A stretch of 64,000 nucleotides of DNA, taken from positions 23,586 to 87,585 of the forward strand of contig JARJFC010000016.1 in the NCBI GenBank assembly GCA_029310945.1. Direction: 5' to 3'. The notes below the pieces were generated by a model, which worked only from the letters and a program-made list of their open reading frames with translations, had not been told where the DNA came from and did not search any database. Made by a program: the position numbers and the translations under genes. Below, one piece after another: positions 26,645 to 34,669 of this stretch; within the stretch, counting starts at the first letter, position 1; each line of letters opens with the position of its first letter. The DNA is from Leptospira sp. 96542. GTDB taxonomy: Bacteria; Spirochaetota; Leptospiria; Leptospirales; Leptospiraceae.

Positions 26645-27444
26645 AGAATATCAATTCCACCATACTTTGGAACATTTTTATCAATATTATCTACAGTAAG
26701 CGCATGTTTTGTTTTTGAATCAAAAAGCTTATAATTTTTCTTTTCAAAGAGATCAAAATATTTGGCAAACTCACCCTTGGTAGATTCGCCTGTATGCCCC
26801 ATAAACTCGAAAACGATTATGGGGCGAAAACGATCGATAGTATTTCCAGCACCCCTAAGAATATCTAACTCAAAACCATCTACGTCAATTTTTATCAAGT
26901 CTACTGTAGTAAGTTTTTGATCTTTGACAAAAGAATCCAAAGTAATTTGTTTATCTATTGCCTTTTGTAAAATTCCACCATGAATCGGATGATCTTGTTT
27001 GGATCCGTCCACCTTCCATGATGAATAAACAGCCTTATTGTTTACTTCTTTAATTTCATCCGAGAGAAAAACTTGGACAGGGTAAATTCTCTTTTTTAAA
27101 TCTGGATTTAAACTCAGATTTTCATTTAACTTTCCAAACGCATAAAATGTTGGTTCAAAAGCATAAACAATACTGTTGCTGAAATTTTTAGCAAATGGCA
27201 ACGATATAGATCCAATATTTGCCCCAATATCGAAAATGACTTTTGGTTCTGTTTTAAACTCAGTTAATTTCCATACATGACTTTGAAAACTACCAAATAA
27301 AAATATGGAGAGGTCGATTCCTTCGGAAAGATCAACTTTATAGAATATTCCATTCCTATTGATGATTCTAATTTTGGAAATTCCAAGCAAGGATATGACT
27401 CTATAAATTATACCTGCTATAACTAATTTAATTCTTGTACTCAT
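26629..27444 (-). CDS. FkbM-family methyltransferase (first of pair)
   Basis: A 271-residue methyltransferase with PKVIFDIGANIGSISLPFA as the SAM site, VYAFEPTFYAFGKLNENL as the second block and TVDLIKIDVDGFELDILRG as the third. It is only loosely similar to the neighbour at 25925-26644, so the pair looks like two specificities rather than a recent duplication. It lies 6 bases after the GT2 gene. The likely role is O-methylation of a sugar in the repeat unit; the target is unknown. Confidence 0.88.
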   Translation of the reverse strand: MSTRIKLVIAGIIYRVISLLGISKIRIINRNGIFYKVDLSEGIDLSIFLFGSFQSHVWKLTEFKTEPKVIFDIGANIGSISLPFAKNFSNSIVYAFEPTFYAFGKLNENLSLNPDLKKRIYPVQVFLSDEIKEVNNKAVYSSWKVDGSKQDHPIHGGILQKAIDKQITLDSFVKDQKLTTVDLIKIDVDGFELDILRGAGNTIDRFRPIIVFEFMGHTGESTKGEFAKYFDLFEKKNYKLFDSKTKHALTVDNIDKNVPKYGGIDILCLPN

Positions 27445-27450
27445 GATGAT

Positions 27451-28734
27451 CTAAATAAACTTTGTTTTTCTTGCCGCAAAAAGCAACATTGTCAAAAGAA
27501 TAACTCCATGTTTCCATCTAGAAATATTCGTTTCCCCATAGGTTCTTTCCTTATATGAGATTGGAACTTCAATAATTTTTAATCCCATTCTGGAGGCGCC
27601 AAATATCAGATCAAAATCACCAAAAGGATCAAAGTCGCCGAAGTAAGCCCTGTTCTTTGCTAACATTGCATAATTCGATTTTGAAATAACCTTAGTTCCG
27701 CATAAGGTATCTTTAAATCTTTGGCCAAGCACAAAGGAAAAAGAAACTGCAAAAAATTTATTTCCTACTCGGTTAAAAAACCGCATTGCTTTTTTTTCCA
27801 TAGGGTAAACCAATCGAGAACCATTGATGAACTCCCCCTTACCAGAAGCAATAGCAGTATAAAATTTTGGTAGATCTTCAGGTGGAACTGTCAGATCCGC
27901 ATCAAGGATCATCAGAATTTCATTTTTTGCCATCGAGAAACCTTTTCTGACAGCGTCACCCTTCCCCTTTCCATCTTGCTGAGCTACTTGAATTTTCAAA
28001 TGGCCTTTATATACCTTTTTTAGTTCTGATATTTTTTCCCAAGTATTGTCCTTCGAATTACCTTCAACAAAAATCAATTCATCGTTAGGCCCCATTTTCG
28101 GAATTCTTTTAGGAATATCGAAAATATTTCCTTCTTCATTCCTTGCAGCAACTACAATAGAAACAGACGGTTGTTTCTGTTTTTTCTCTTGGAGAGCGAT
28201 GGGACGAGCAATGGCGATATTAAGAACTGTAAAATTTCTAATGAAAGGCAAAGGTGCAAGATAACGATTTACAAAATTACTAATAAATGGTATATAGAGT
28301 GGAAGTAAAATTCGTTGTTCAACTCTTACTAATTCATAATCTTCTAAAATTAGAAAATTAGCAACATCTTCATGTGAAATCCAATTTTGTTCTGGCGTTG
28401 TAGAGCGAAGCCCAAAGATATCGGCCAATTTAAAGATTGGCCACCACAGAGAACTATAATACACAATGGCTATTCGAGTTTGGTCACTTAATTTAGAATG
28501 CAATGAATGAAAGAAATTTTGGATATCACCTTCGTAATGAATGTTCCCATTGATTAAAACAAAATCCGAATTTATCTTTTTTACTTCTGATAAGTTAGAT
28601 ATCTTTTTATATTCACCTTTAAATAACGATTCAATGGTGTCATTTTTCGGAGCAAACTCAAGTAGTGAATTTTCCGATGTACAATAGTGCGAAATGTACC
28701 GAAACAATTTTTGATAAAAATATTTTTTTAGCAT
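27451..28734 (-). CDS. GT2 glycosyltransferase with degenerate methyltransferase-like N-terminus
   Basis: A 427-residue protein. From about residue 188 it is a GT2 enzyme of the dolichol-phosphate-mannose-synthase type: VSIVVAARNEEGNI, LIFVEGNSKDNTW, GKGKGDAVRKGF and the DADLTVPPED metal site. The first 180 residues look like a worn-down SAM methyltransferase (NSLLEFAPKNDTIESLF, then FVLINGNIHYEGDIQNFF) whose glycine-rich loop is missing. That half probably no longer binds SAM and may be structural. Such GT2 enzymes charge a polyprenyl phosphate or start a glycan at the inner membrane face. The C-terminal LLTMLLFAARK stretch may touch the membrane. Confidence 0.85.
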   Translation of the reverse strand: MLKKYFYQKLFRYISHYCTSENSLLEFAPKNDTIESLFKGEYKKISNLSEVKKINSDFVLINGNIHYEGDIQNFFHSLHSKLSDQTRIAIVYYSSLWWPIFKLADIFGLRSTTPEQNWISHEDVANFLILEDYELVRVEQRILLPLYIPFISNFVNRYLAPLPFIRNFTVLNIAIARPIALQEKKQKQPSVSIVVAARNEEGNIFDIPKRIPKMGPNDELIFVEGNSKDNTWEKISELKKVYKGHLKIQVAQQDGKGKGDAVRKGFSMAKNEILMILDADLTVPPEDLPKFYTAIASGKGEFINGSRLVYPMEKKAMRFFNRVGNKFFAVSFSFVLGQRFKDTLCGTKVISKSNYAMLAKNRAYFGDFDPFGDFDLIFGASRMGLKIIEVPISYKERTYGETNISRWKHGVILLTMLLFAARKTKFI

Positions 28735-28802
28735 TGTTGCCTTTTATAGTTTAATATCGTTCTAAAGATTAGTGACTACTTCTAAATAAGAAAATCATGT
28801 TT

Positions 28803-29813
28803 TTAACAAACAAGTTCAACCTGATTCCCAAGAAAAAAATTCGCAACATTCTCTGCCGCTTCTCTTTCCATATCTTCCCTACAATCATTCGAACAGGAAC
28901 CCATATGTTGTGTCAAAATCACATTCTCTAACCCACATAACGAACCTTTGTATGGCTCTTCTTCGAAGACATCCATGGCAGCCGAAGAAATTTTTTGGTC
29001 GTTTAAGATTTGGTATAAATCGTCCTCGTTCACAATTCCACCTCTTGCTGTATTGATTAACACAGCATTCGGTTTCATACGGGACATACTTTGGAGATTG
29101 AATAGATTTTTTGTATCTAATGTAAAAGGGGTATGAATGGTAATGGCATCAGATTCTTGGATCAATGTATCGAACCCAACTTGCCGGATTGTTGTTGGAT
29201 TCCAATTTTTGCCGAGTGAATGATTCACTTTATATATGTTTGATGCAAGTTCACTGAATTCTTGGATCGATTTTTCTTGGTCTAACAGATCACAAACAAG
29301 AATCTCTTTTGGTAAATAACCTAACAAATGCGAGGCGACACGTTTACCGATGCGACCAAATCCTAAAATACCAATGGTAGAACCACCAATCCTCTCGCCA
29401 TACGGCCTAGTCCAATCACCCCTTCGTATTTCACGGTCTGAGTATGTGACTTTACGCATGGCGTCTACGATAAGGCTCACCGCAAGTTCAGAAACTGCCG
29501 GAGAAACAGCATCTGGTGTGTAAGCAACTGCAATCCCCTTTTCTTTACAGAGATCCAATGGAACACTATCGAGACCCACCCCAACCCGAGAGATTAACTT
29601 CAAGGTTTCTGTAACGTTTACTAGAGGAGTTAAGTCTTCGGTACCTGCAATGAGTGCGTCAAAGTTCTTTGCGGCATCCGCCACTTCATTTGGCTTCATC
29701 TTTCGACCAAGCGGGTTCACTGTCACCTCGAATCCATTGGATTCCAGTGTGTCCAGCGCTTTAGGATTTGTGCGGCAAAAGGGAAATGTAGAAACAAAAA
29801 CTTTTTTTGACAT
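28803..29813 (-). CDS. D-isomer-specific 2-hydroxyacid dehydrogenase (SerA-like)
   Basis: A dehydrogenase of about 336 residues. The NAD loop GILGFGRIGKRV, INTARGGIVNEDDL (catalytic Arg), DVFEEEPYKGS (Glu) and ILTQHMGSCSND (His) follow the family order. It lacks the ACT regulatory domain of SerA. The ATG at 29811-29813 is preferred over TTG at 29825 because MSKKVFVSTFPF is the natural N-terminus, though neither has a clear ribosome site. In a glycan operon it may make a 2-hydroxyacid or keto acid substituent, such as a glycerate or lactyl group. That is inference from context. Confidence 0.85.
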   Translation of the reverse strand: MSKKVFVSTFPFCRTNPKALDTLESNGFEVTVNPLGRKMKPNEVADAAKNFDALIAGTEDLTPLVNVTETLKLISRVGVGLDSVPLDLCKEKGIAVAYTPDAVSPAVSELAVSLIVDAMRKVTYSDREIRRGDWTRPYGERIGGSTIGILGFGRIGKRVASHLLGYLPKEILVCDLLDQEKSIQEFSELASNIYKVNHSLGKNWNPTTIRQVGFDTLIQESDAITIHTPFTLDTKNLFNLQSMSRMKPNAVLINTARGGIVNEDDLYQILNDQKISSAAMDVFEEEPYKGSLCGLENVILTQHMGSCSNDCREDMEREAAENVANFFLGNQVELVC

Positions 29814-29858
29814 TATACAGCGCAAATTTTTAAGAATTGTAATTATTAAAAATTGATT

Positions 29859-30557
29859 TTAAGCGAAACATAGACTATTTGGTTTTACTTCGATGCAGTC
29901 TTTCGCCATTGTTTGGATATCAGACATCAAATTGTCCAAATTTTGTGACCCAACCCATTTGATATTCTCGAGCTTTGCTTTGGGAAAGGTTCGCAAAATA
30001 TCTGAAACTAAATAATTTTCTATACCTAAGTCTTTATTGCGAGCTTCGCTTACAGCTTCGTCCCAGTGGAATTTAAAATTTCTCGCTATGAATAACAAAT
30101 CAACAATATCCTTTTCCGCGTAACGAAAGAGAGCCGTAATTTTGTTTGAAAGTATATTTTGAATGCTGTCAATTTTATCAAAAAGTTCATCACGAGTAAG
30201 TTCTCCATAGTGAACTTCAATATCATTTACAAAGTCGAGTTTGAGTTCGGTGTTTGGATATTCTTTACTCTGAAGCAATAACCGCTTATAATTTACACCA
30301 ACAAATGCATCCTTTTCATCCCAATAAAAACCAGCACCTTCTAGTGCATTGTAAATCTTTAAACAATACTCATCAAATTTTGAATCACAATTCACAAAAA
30401 AATCTAAGTCATCACTGTATCTATGATTGAAGTAAATTCGACTTATTGCGGTACCACCTGTTAGATAAAAAGGAGTTTCTAATTTTTTTACTAATTTCAG
30501 AACCCCATCCTGCATCGGATACAGGCTCTCCCGATAGAATCTTTCGTATTCGTTCAA
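29859..30557 (-). CDS. AbiEii/AbiGii-type nucleotidyltransferase toxin
   Basis: A 232-residue nucleotidyltransferase of the AbiEii type. FYLTGGTAISRIYF followed by RYSDDLDFFVN gives the GG and D-x-D catalytic blocks, and RYAEKDIVDLLFI is the later family block. AbiEii proteins act as toxins of type IV toxin-antitoxin or phage-abortive systems, by modifying RNA or tRNA in studied cases. The TTG at 30557 is accepted because homologs, as I recall them, begin with a similar FYxxxLYPxQDxVL segment. The first 137 bases overlap the partner gene. It lies inside the polysaccharide operon on the same strand. Confidence 0.87.
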   Translation of the reverse strand: MNEYERFYRESLYPMQDGVLKLVKKLETPFYLTGGTAISRIYFNHRYSDDLDFFVNCDSKFDEYCLKIYNALEGAGFYWDEKDAFVGVNYKRLLLQSKEYPNTELKLDFVNDIEVHYGELTRDELFDKIDSIQNILSNKITALFRYAEKDIVDLLFIARNFKFHWDEAVSEARNKDLGIENYLVSDILRTFPKAKLENIKWVGSQNLDNLMSDIQTMAKDCIEVKPNSLCFA

Positions 30558-30819
30558 AGGTTTCTCTCCTTGCGGGTGGCCATACCCTGCGAATCGTTTC
30601 AGGAGTTAACAAAAGTTTCACTCGATCGATTCCTCCCCATAAAGGAACTAAGATATGCCAAGGCAAACTTTGCAAACAGCGCACAAACCAGCCAATTGTA
30701 TCAAATCCACCAGCTGTTTCCGCTCTACCTTCGGTTAAGGCCAAAAGATCTTCTGGTGGTATATTATAATCCCAACATAGGCTCTTCATTAATTTTAGTT
30801 TTTCTTCGTGGGTTAACAT
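30421..30819 (-). CDS. Partner protein of the AbiEii toxin (possible antitoxin)
   Basis: A 132-residue soluble protein whose reading overlaps the AbiEii gene by 137 bases in another frame. It carries WDYNIPPEDLLALTEG near the start and ARRETFERIRKILSGEP toward the end. As far as I recall, small proteins of this kind are common directly upstream of AbiEii-type toxins, and DUF6922 is a possible relative. It probably neutralises or regulates the toxin, but no antitoxin motif is certain. Its base composition looks more GC-rich than the surrounding sugar genes, which fits acquisition as a unit. Confidence 0.65.
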   Translation of the reverse strand: MLTHEEKLKLMKSLCWDYNIPPEDLLALTEGRAETAGGFDTIGWFVRCLQSLPWHILVPLWGGIDRVKLLLTPETIRRVWPPARRETFERIRKILSGEPVSDAGWGSEISKKIRNSFLSNRWYRNKSNLLQS

Positions 30820-30850
30820 TAAAAAAATTTACATTCGGAAAATTACGTTT

Positions 30851-31795
30851 TCATACTTTTTTCAAAAAATCCTGGTATGCGAGTTTCACACCTTCTGCGA
30901 GTTCGACCTGGTGTTTCCAGCCCATACGATGGAGTTTGGATACATCCAGTAACTTCCGAGGAGTTCCGTCTGGCTTTGTTAAATCAAAGGTTAAATTACC
31001 CTTGTAACCAACAACGGACTTTACTGTTTCTGCAAGTTCCTTGATACTCACTTCAATCCCAGAACCAACATTCACGTGTTCGCCGCCCTTTGGATCACCA
31101 TTCACATCATAGTTTTGCATAAGGAATACACTGGCTCGTGCCATATCTTCGGAGTATAAAAATTCCCTTAACGGTTTTCCCGTTCCCCAAATGACTACTT
31201 CTGGCAGATTTTGTATTTTTGCTTCATGAAAACGGCGAATGAGTGCTGGCAACACATGCGAGTTTTCTGGATGATAATTATCACCTGGACCATACAAATT
31301 TGTGGGCATAACAGAAATATAATTGGTGTTATATTGGCGATTGTATGACTGGCACATAACAATACCTGCAATTTTTGCCACAGCATAAGGTTCATTTGTT
31401 GGTTCTAGTTTCCCATCCAAGAGTTGGCCTTCATCCATGGGCTGTTTGGCAAACTTTGGATAAATGCACGATGATCCCAAAAAACAAAGTTTTTTCACAC
31501 CAAACCTGTAAGAAGCATCGATGATATTGTTTTGAATTTGCAAGTTTGAAAAAATAAATTCTGCGGGATAGGTATTGTTCGCATGAATCCCCCCCACTTT
31601 GGCTGCGGCAAGAAATACATATTCAGGTTTTTCTGTTTCAAAAAAACCAAGGACTTGGGATTGGTTTGCCAAATCCATTTCCGAATGAGATCTGCCGATT
31701 ACATTTTGATACCCAGCTTGGTTTAAAACTTTGACAAGGGCTGAACCAACAAGACCTTTATGTCCTGCCACGTAAATTTTTGAATTCTTTTCCAT
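30851..31795 (-). CDS. fcl: GDP-L-fucose synthase
   Basis: A 314-residue epimerase-reductase that turns GDP-4-keto-6-deoxymannose into GDP-L-fucose. It shows the Rossmann loop [13 protein letters not shown], the [14 protein letters not shown] block with the catalytic Ser, and [13 protein letters not shown] with the Tyr-x3-Lys pair. [19 protein letters not shown] is diagnostic for the family. The ATG at 31793-31795 is used because residues upstream lie within the regulator gene. Gmd, which makes the substrate, is not in the window. It is the first biosynthetic gene after the MarR-type regulator, 1 base from its stop. Confidence 0.93.
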   Translation of the reverse strand: MEKNSKIYVAGHKGLVGSALVKVLNQAGYQNVIGRSHSEMDLANQSQVLGFFETEKPEYVFLAAAKVGGIHANNTYPAEFIFSNLQIQNNIIDASYRFGVKKLCFLGSSCIYPKFAKQPMDEGQLLDGKLEPTNEPYAVAKIAGIVMCQSYNRQYNTNYISVMPTNLYGPGDNYHPENSHVLPALIRRFHEAKIQNLPEVVIWGTGKPLREFLYSEDMARASVFLMQNYDVNGDPKGGEHVNVGSGIEVSIKELAETVKSVVGYKGNLTFDLTKPDGTPRKLLDVSKLHRMGWKHQVELAEGVKLAYQDFLKKV

Positions 31796-31796
31796 A

Positions 31797-32135
31797 CTAA
31801 TTGGTATTCTCCGCCATCCCACCTAACTTTTCCACTTCTGCACGAAGTGCTTCATACTCACGTTTTTTCACTTCATAAAAATGTAGGGTGAGTTTTGCTT
31901 TTTCCTCAATTCCACTTGGGGTTAATAAATACGTATACGCCAGTTTGTTTTTATTGTTTTTGAAATTATTCATCTTGATTAACCCCTTATCCAAAAAGGC
32001 TTTCAGGATATAGTTCACCTTACCTAGGCTCAGTCCCAAAATATCAGAAGCGTCCCTTTGGGAAAGGCTTGGGTTCTCCTCCAAAAGTTGGAGGAGTTTT
32101 AAGTGGTGGTCATTGAAGGCAGTATTGTCTTTCAA
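31797..32135 (-). CDS. MarR-family EPS-associated transcriptional regulator
   Basis: A 112-residue winged-helix protein starting at [23 protein letters not shown] then [18 protein letters not shown] form the helix-turn-helix, and the C-terminus is a coiled tail ([20 protein letters not shown]). Proteins of this group sit at the head of exopolysaccharide operons. The region upstream holds two 15-bp palindromes placed around a promoter, so self-repression of the whole operon is likely. No clear Shine-Dalgarno precedes the TTG, but the alignment of the start with family N-termini supports it. Confidence 0.85.
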   Translation of the reverse strand: MKDNTAFNDHHLKLLQLLEENPSLSQRDASDILGLSLGKVNYILKAFLDKGLIKMNNFKNNKNKLAYTYLLTPSGIEEKAKLTLHFYEVKKREYEALRAEVEKLGGMAENTN

Positions 32136-32241
32136 AATTTTTGAGATTCGTTTTATGAGCTTTAATTTGGGGAATGATGGTGAGAATTGAATTCCTCTAC
32201 CATGTTCGTGATCGTGTTTTTGAAATACTTAACATCAAGGA

Positions 32242-32276
32242 GTGACTTATTCGCGTAGCTCCGCCCCATGAGTCAC
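32242..32276. other. Hairpin in the operon leader (ops/LoaP-like candidate)
   Basis: A 35-base inverted repeat pairs GTGACTTAT with ATGAGTCAC (nine pairs counting one wobble on the plus strand; one C-A mismatch on the minus strand). The loop reads GGGGCGGAGCTACGCGA on the minus strand. It falls in the roughly 150-base untranslated leader of the polysaccharide operon. The loop resembles the GGCGGTAGCG core of the ops/JUMPstart element used by RfaH, and LoaP-type antiterminators use leader hairpins. No poly-T follows, so it is not a plain terminator. The role is a guess. Confidence 0.4.
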
Positions 32277-32287
32277 AGAGACAAAAA

Positions 32288-32339
32288 AAGAATGTTCATA
32301 TTGTGAACGCTGTCAAGAAATTTTGTTCAAATTTTGAAC
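32288..32339 (-). promoter_or_regulatory. Promoter with two palindromic operators for the polysaccharide operon
   Basis: On the minus strand a perfect -35 (TTGACA, 32311-32316) is followed by a 17-base spacer made almost entirely of the palindrome GTTCACAATATGAAC (32294-32308), then a weak -10 (ATTCTT or CATTCT). A second palindrome, GTTCAAAATTTGAAC (32325-32339), lies just upstream of the -35. The two share GTTCA/TGAAC half-sites and their centres are 31 bp apart, about three helical turns. A repressor bound here would block RNA polymerase. The MarR-type regulator encoded next is the obvious candidate. Confidence 0.65.
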
Positions 32340-32387
32340 GTTTTTTTCAGAATTTTTTTATTTATATGTTCTGCTTCGCGAGGGGGT

Positions 32388-32685
32388 TTACTTGGCCTTT
32401 GTGATCACCGATTTTGCCAGATCCAAAACGGTATCGACTGCCTTAATGGTTCGATCAACGCCAACCAAAAGCTCCATTTTCGGGGGTAGAAAGGCCACCT
32501 ACATCGTGCAATTTAGGAGGGTCTATGCCCAATCTTCGCAAAATGCCTTTCAGACATAATTCGACCAGTTCCTGCCCTTCTCTTACAACATCTGAACGAG
32601 ATTCTTCTGCGATGTACACTTCAAGAGCCTTACGTCTCGTAATGGATTTTTGCAAATAGGATGCAGCCAGGTCTTGGTTTGTCAT
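32388..32685 (-). pseudogene. Frameshifted HEPN toxin gene
   Basis: The first 76 codons (MTNQDLAASYLQKSITRRKA onward) match the start of a HEPN-domain protein, reaching PPKLHDVGG, then run into a stop at codon 77. The family's C-terminal helix reappears in another frame (VDRTIKAVDTVLDLAKSV) and ends at TAA 32388-32390. The two parts together are shorter than a usual HEPN protein of about 130 residues, so a deletion plus a frameshift is likely. HEPN proteins of HEPN-MNT pairs act as RNases. The start overlaps the MNT stop by 4 bases (ATGA), as in intact pairs. Confidence 0.75.
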
Positions 32686-33176
32686 AAATCAAAGATTTCC
32701 AATGAGGAAGCATTGGGTAAAAAATCATAATAAAAGCCACCTGCATAGGGTATTTTTTTCACACCCATAAACTTCATTTTGGTTCGCAATGAATGGAAAT
32801 AATTGGTGATTAAACTTTCCTTCTCATATAAGATGACACCCTCTTCTGCAATTGTAAAGTTTAAGAAACTGCCAGATGTAAGCTCAAAAAACGATCTTAT
32901 ATTGGGACTGATCTCTATCAGACAACCAGGATGAGTTTTCTTTCATTCACTGAGAACTGGATCTTCAATGTTTCTAATAAAAAAATCTGTTAGTTCAAAC
33001 CTGATTTCGGGAACCGATTCTAAAACAACTAATAAATCCACATCACTTCGGTTGTGTTCTGTTCCGCGTGCGACGGATCCATACAAAACAAGCCCAATTA
33101 AATTTTGTCCGTAAGAATTTTTGCATAATTCCAAAACTCTGGGGATCATTTGTTTGTGGATGTTCTCCTGGTTCAC
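32682..33176 (-). pseudogene. MNT nucleotidyltransferase with premature stop (partner of HEPN)
   Basis: The nucleotidyltransferase core LVLYGSVARGTEHNRSDVDL is intact, with the GS and DxD metal site. The frame is broken by TGA at 32943-32945, then continues in the same frame (KKTHPGCLIEISPNIRSF to SSLEIFDL) to the true stop, which overlaps the HEPN start. So a single nonsense change has truncated it. In intact pairs the MNT protein AMPylates and silences HEPN. The start is unclear: GTG at 33176 or ATG at 33149. The reading up to 33320 would add an unrelated hydrophobic leader. Confidence 0.75.
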
Positions 33177-33319
33177 ATCCTTATTTGATCTTTGTGTCCA
33201 TTCCGTAGCAAGTAAAATACCAGAACCCAAACAATTCAGCAAAAACAGACAAAGAATTCCACAATTTTGCCTTATTTTCCAATTGACGGAAACCCTACCC
33301 GTAGACAATTCAATTTGCA

Positions 33320-34453
33320 ATGAAACCCAAATACCATACTGTCTTCTATGATTCCCTCATCAAATTGGTGAGTTTTTCAAAAGGACTTATTTTCCATTCC
33401 ATCGAAGAAAACTTCTCCGATGGATCAAACTATATGGAATCTGATTACCCCACAGCAATTCTCAGTAACCATGTTTCAGAATCTGACATCGTTTCCTTGT
33501 CCATGGTGTATCCAAGACTGAATCCAAGAATCAAAGTCATTATCCCCGCAAGAGAAGACATACTGAAACCCCAATTTTTACAGAGGGAATTTCGAAATAA
33601 GGGAATTATCAAATGGATTTTTAAAATCATCGACGCAAGCAATGCGATTCCATTTTTTTTGAAATACTTAGGAGCAGTTCCCATCAAACGACCATTTCGT
33701 GACGACTCAAGAGAATTATTAAAAAAAGGTGAACTTAGAAATAAAATAGATTCCGAATGGGAATATCTTGTTTCCCATATCAAAAAAGGAAGAAACCTGT
33801 TTATGTTTCCAGAAGGTGTTTATAACCAGGACGGTTTTTTAAGCCAAATCAAAAGAGGAGCTTATTATATAAAATCAAAAATCGAATCGATGAATTTTAA
33901 TAGTTTCACTTTAACATACGACCACCTTTCTTACAAAAAAACAAAACTATATATCAAATATGGTAAACCCTTCAAAATTAGAAACGAAGATTCACCTGAC
34001 CAAGTGATCCGCCTCATTACAGAAAAGTTAGGCGAAAACTACACCGTTACTGTGGCAAACCTCACTTCATTTATTCTTTTAAAATTTGAGAAAGAATCAA
34101 GACTAAAAAAACAACAACTGACTGATATACTAATCAAACTCAAAACAAATATCGAATCTAAATTTCCAAACATTACTTTGGCATCAGAACTCCGAAAAGA
34201 GAATTTTCAAACCCAATTGGATAGAATTTTTGAAAAATTAAAAAACTTAAAGATGATCCATTTCGAAAATGAGTTTATCATTACAAAAGATTTTTTATAC
34301 CAAATTCCAAAGTCGATTCATAACCTTCGCAAAACAAATACCGTCATGTATCATAAAAACCAACTGACTGCTCATTTTAATCATTTGGAAATCATATGGA
34401 ATGAAATTACAAAAATAGAAGATAAGGAAAATAGGAATGTCAGCACAATCTAA
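33320..34453 (+). CDS. PlsC-type acyltransferase
   Basis: A 377-residue acyltransferase. LSNHVSESDIVSLS carries the HX4D catalytic motif and LFMFPEGVYNQDGF the glycerol-phosphate-binding EG motif. FLKYLGAVPIKRPFRDDS lies between them, as in 1-acylglycerol-3-phosphate acyltransferases. The C-terminal third (residues about 230-377) is extra and unrecognised. It probably acylates a lipid at the inner membrane. It starts in the region overlapped divergently by the dead MNT gene. Confidence 0.85.
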   Translation: MKPKYHTVFYDSLIKLVSFSKGLIFHSIEENFSDGSNYMESDYPTAILSNHVSESDIVSLSMVYPRLNPRIKVIIPAREDILKPQFLQREFRNKGIIKWIFKIIDASNAIPFFLKYLGAVPIKRPFRDDSRELLKKGELRNKIDSEWEYLVSHIKKGRNLFMFPEGVYNQDGFLSQIKRGAYYIKSKIESMNFNSFTLTYDHLSYKKTKLYIKYGKPFKIRNEDSPDQVIRLITEKLGENYTVTVANLTSFILLKFEKESRLKKQQLTDILIKLKTNIESKFPNITLASELRKENFQTQLDRIFEKLKNLKMIHFENEFIITKDFLYQIPKSIHNLRKTNTVMYHKNQLTAHFNHLEIIWNEITKIEDKENRNVSTI

Positions 34454-34646
34454 CAAGAGTTTCATCAAAATTCGATATATTTTATTTATCTCCATATTTT
34501 TTATGGGCTGCGGCACGATTTCGAGAGGTTGTGCTAAGTACTTCGGTTATGACGAAGTTTGTGTGGATGGAGTCAAATACATCCAATTTACCTCCGGAGC
34601 CAGTGTGAAATACAACCCTGACGGAAGTGTTGCCACTTGTCGTTAG
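34437..34646 (+). CDS. Small lipoprotein
   Basis: A 69-residue protein with a signal peptide (IKIRYILFISIFFMG) and a lipobox Cys in FMGCG, so a mature lipoprotein of about 45 residues. It overlaps the acyltransferase gene end by 17 bases and is likely co-expressed with it. The mature part contains four further Cys and a CVDGVKYIQFTSGAS stretch. I recognise no family. Such small lipoproteins are frequent in Leptospira and usually have unknown function. Confidence 0.7.
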   Translation: MSAQSNKSFIKIRYILFISIFFMGCGTISRGCAKYFGYDEVCVDGVKYIQFTSGASVKYNPDGSVATCR

Positions 34647-34669
34647 TTCACCCATCTAACTCCCATTAT

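Noticed and set aside
30570..31007. 145-residue open frame on the plus strand
   Set aside because: Antisense to the AbiEii partner and the end of fcl; no family or start signal.
32943..32945. TGA in the MNT gene as selenocysteine
   Set aside because: No selenocysteine insertion hairpin evident, the family has no Sec here, and the HEPN partner is broken too, so decay is the simpler reading.
32943..33320. MNT reading starting at 33320
   Set aside because: The first 45 or so residues are hydrophobic and unrelated to MNT proteins and lie over the divergent acyltransferase start.
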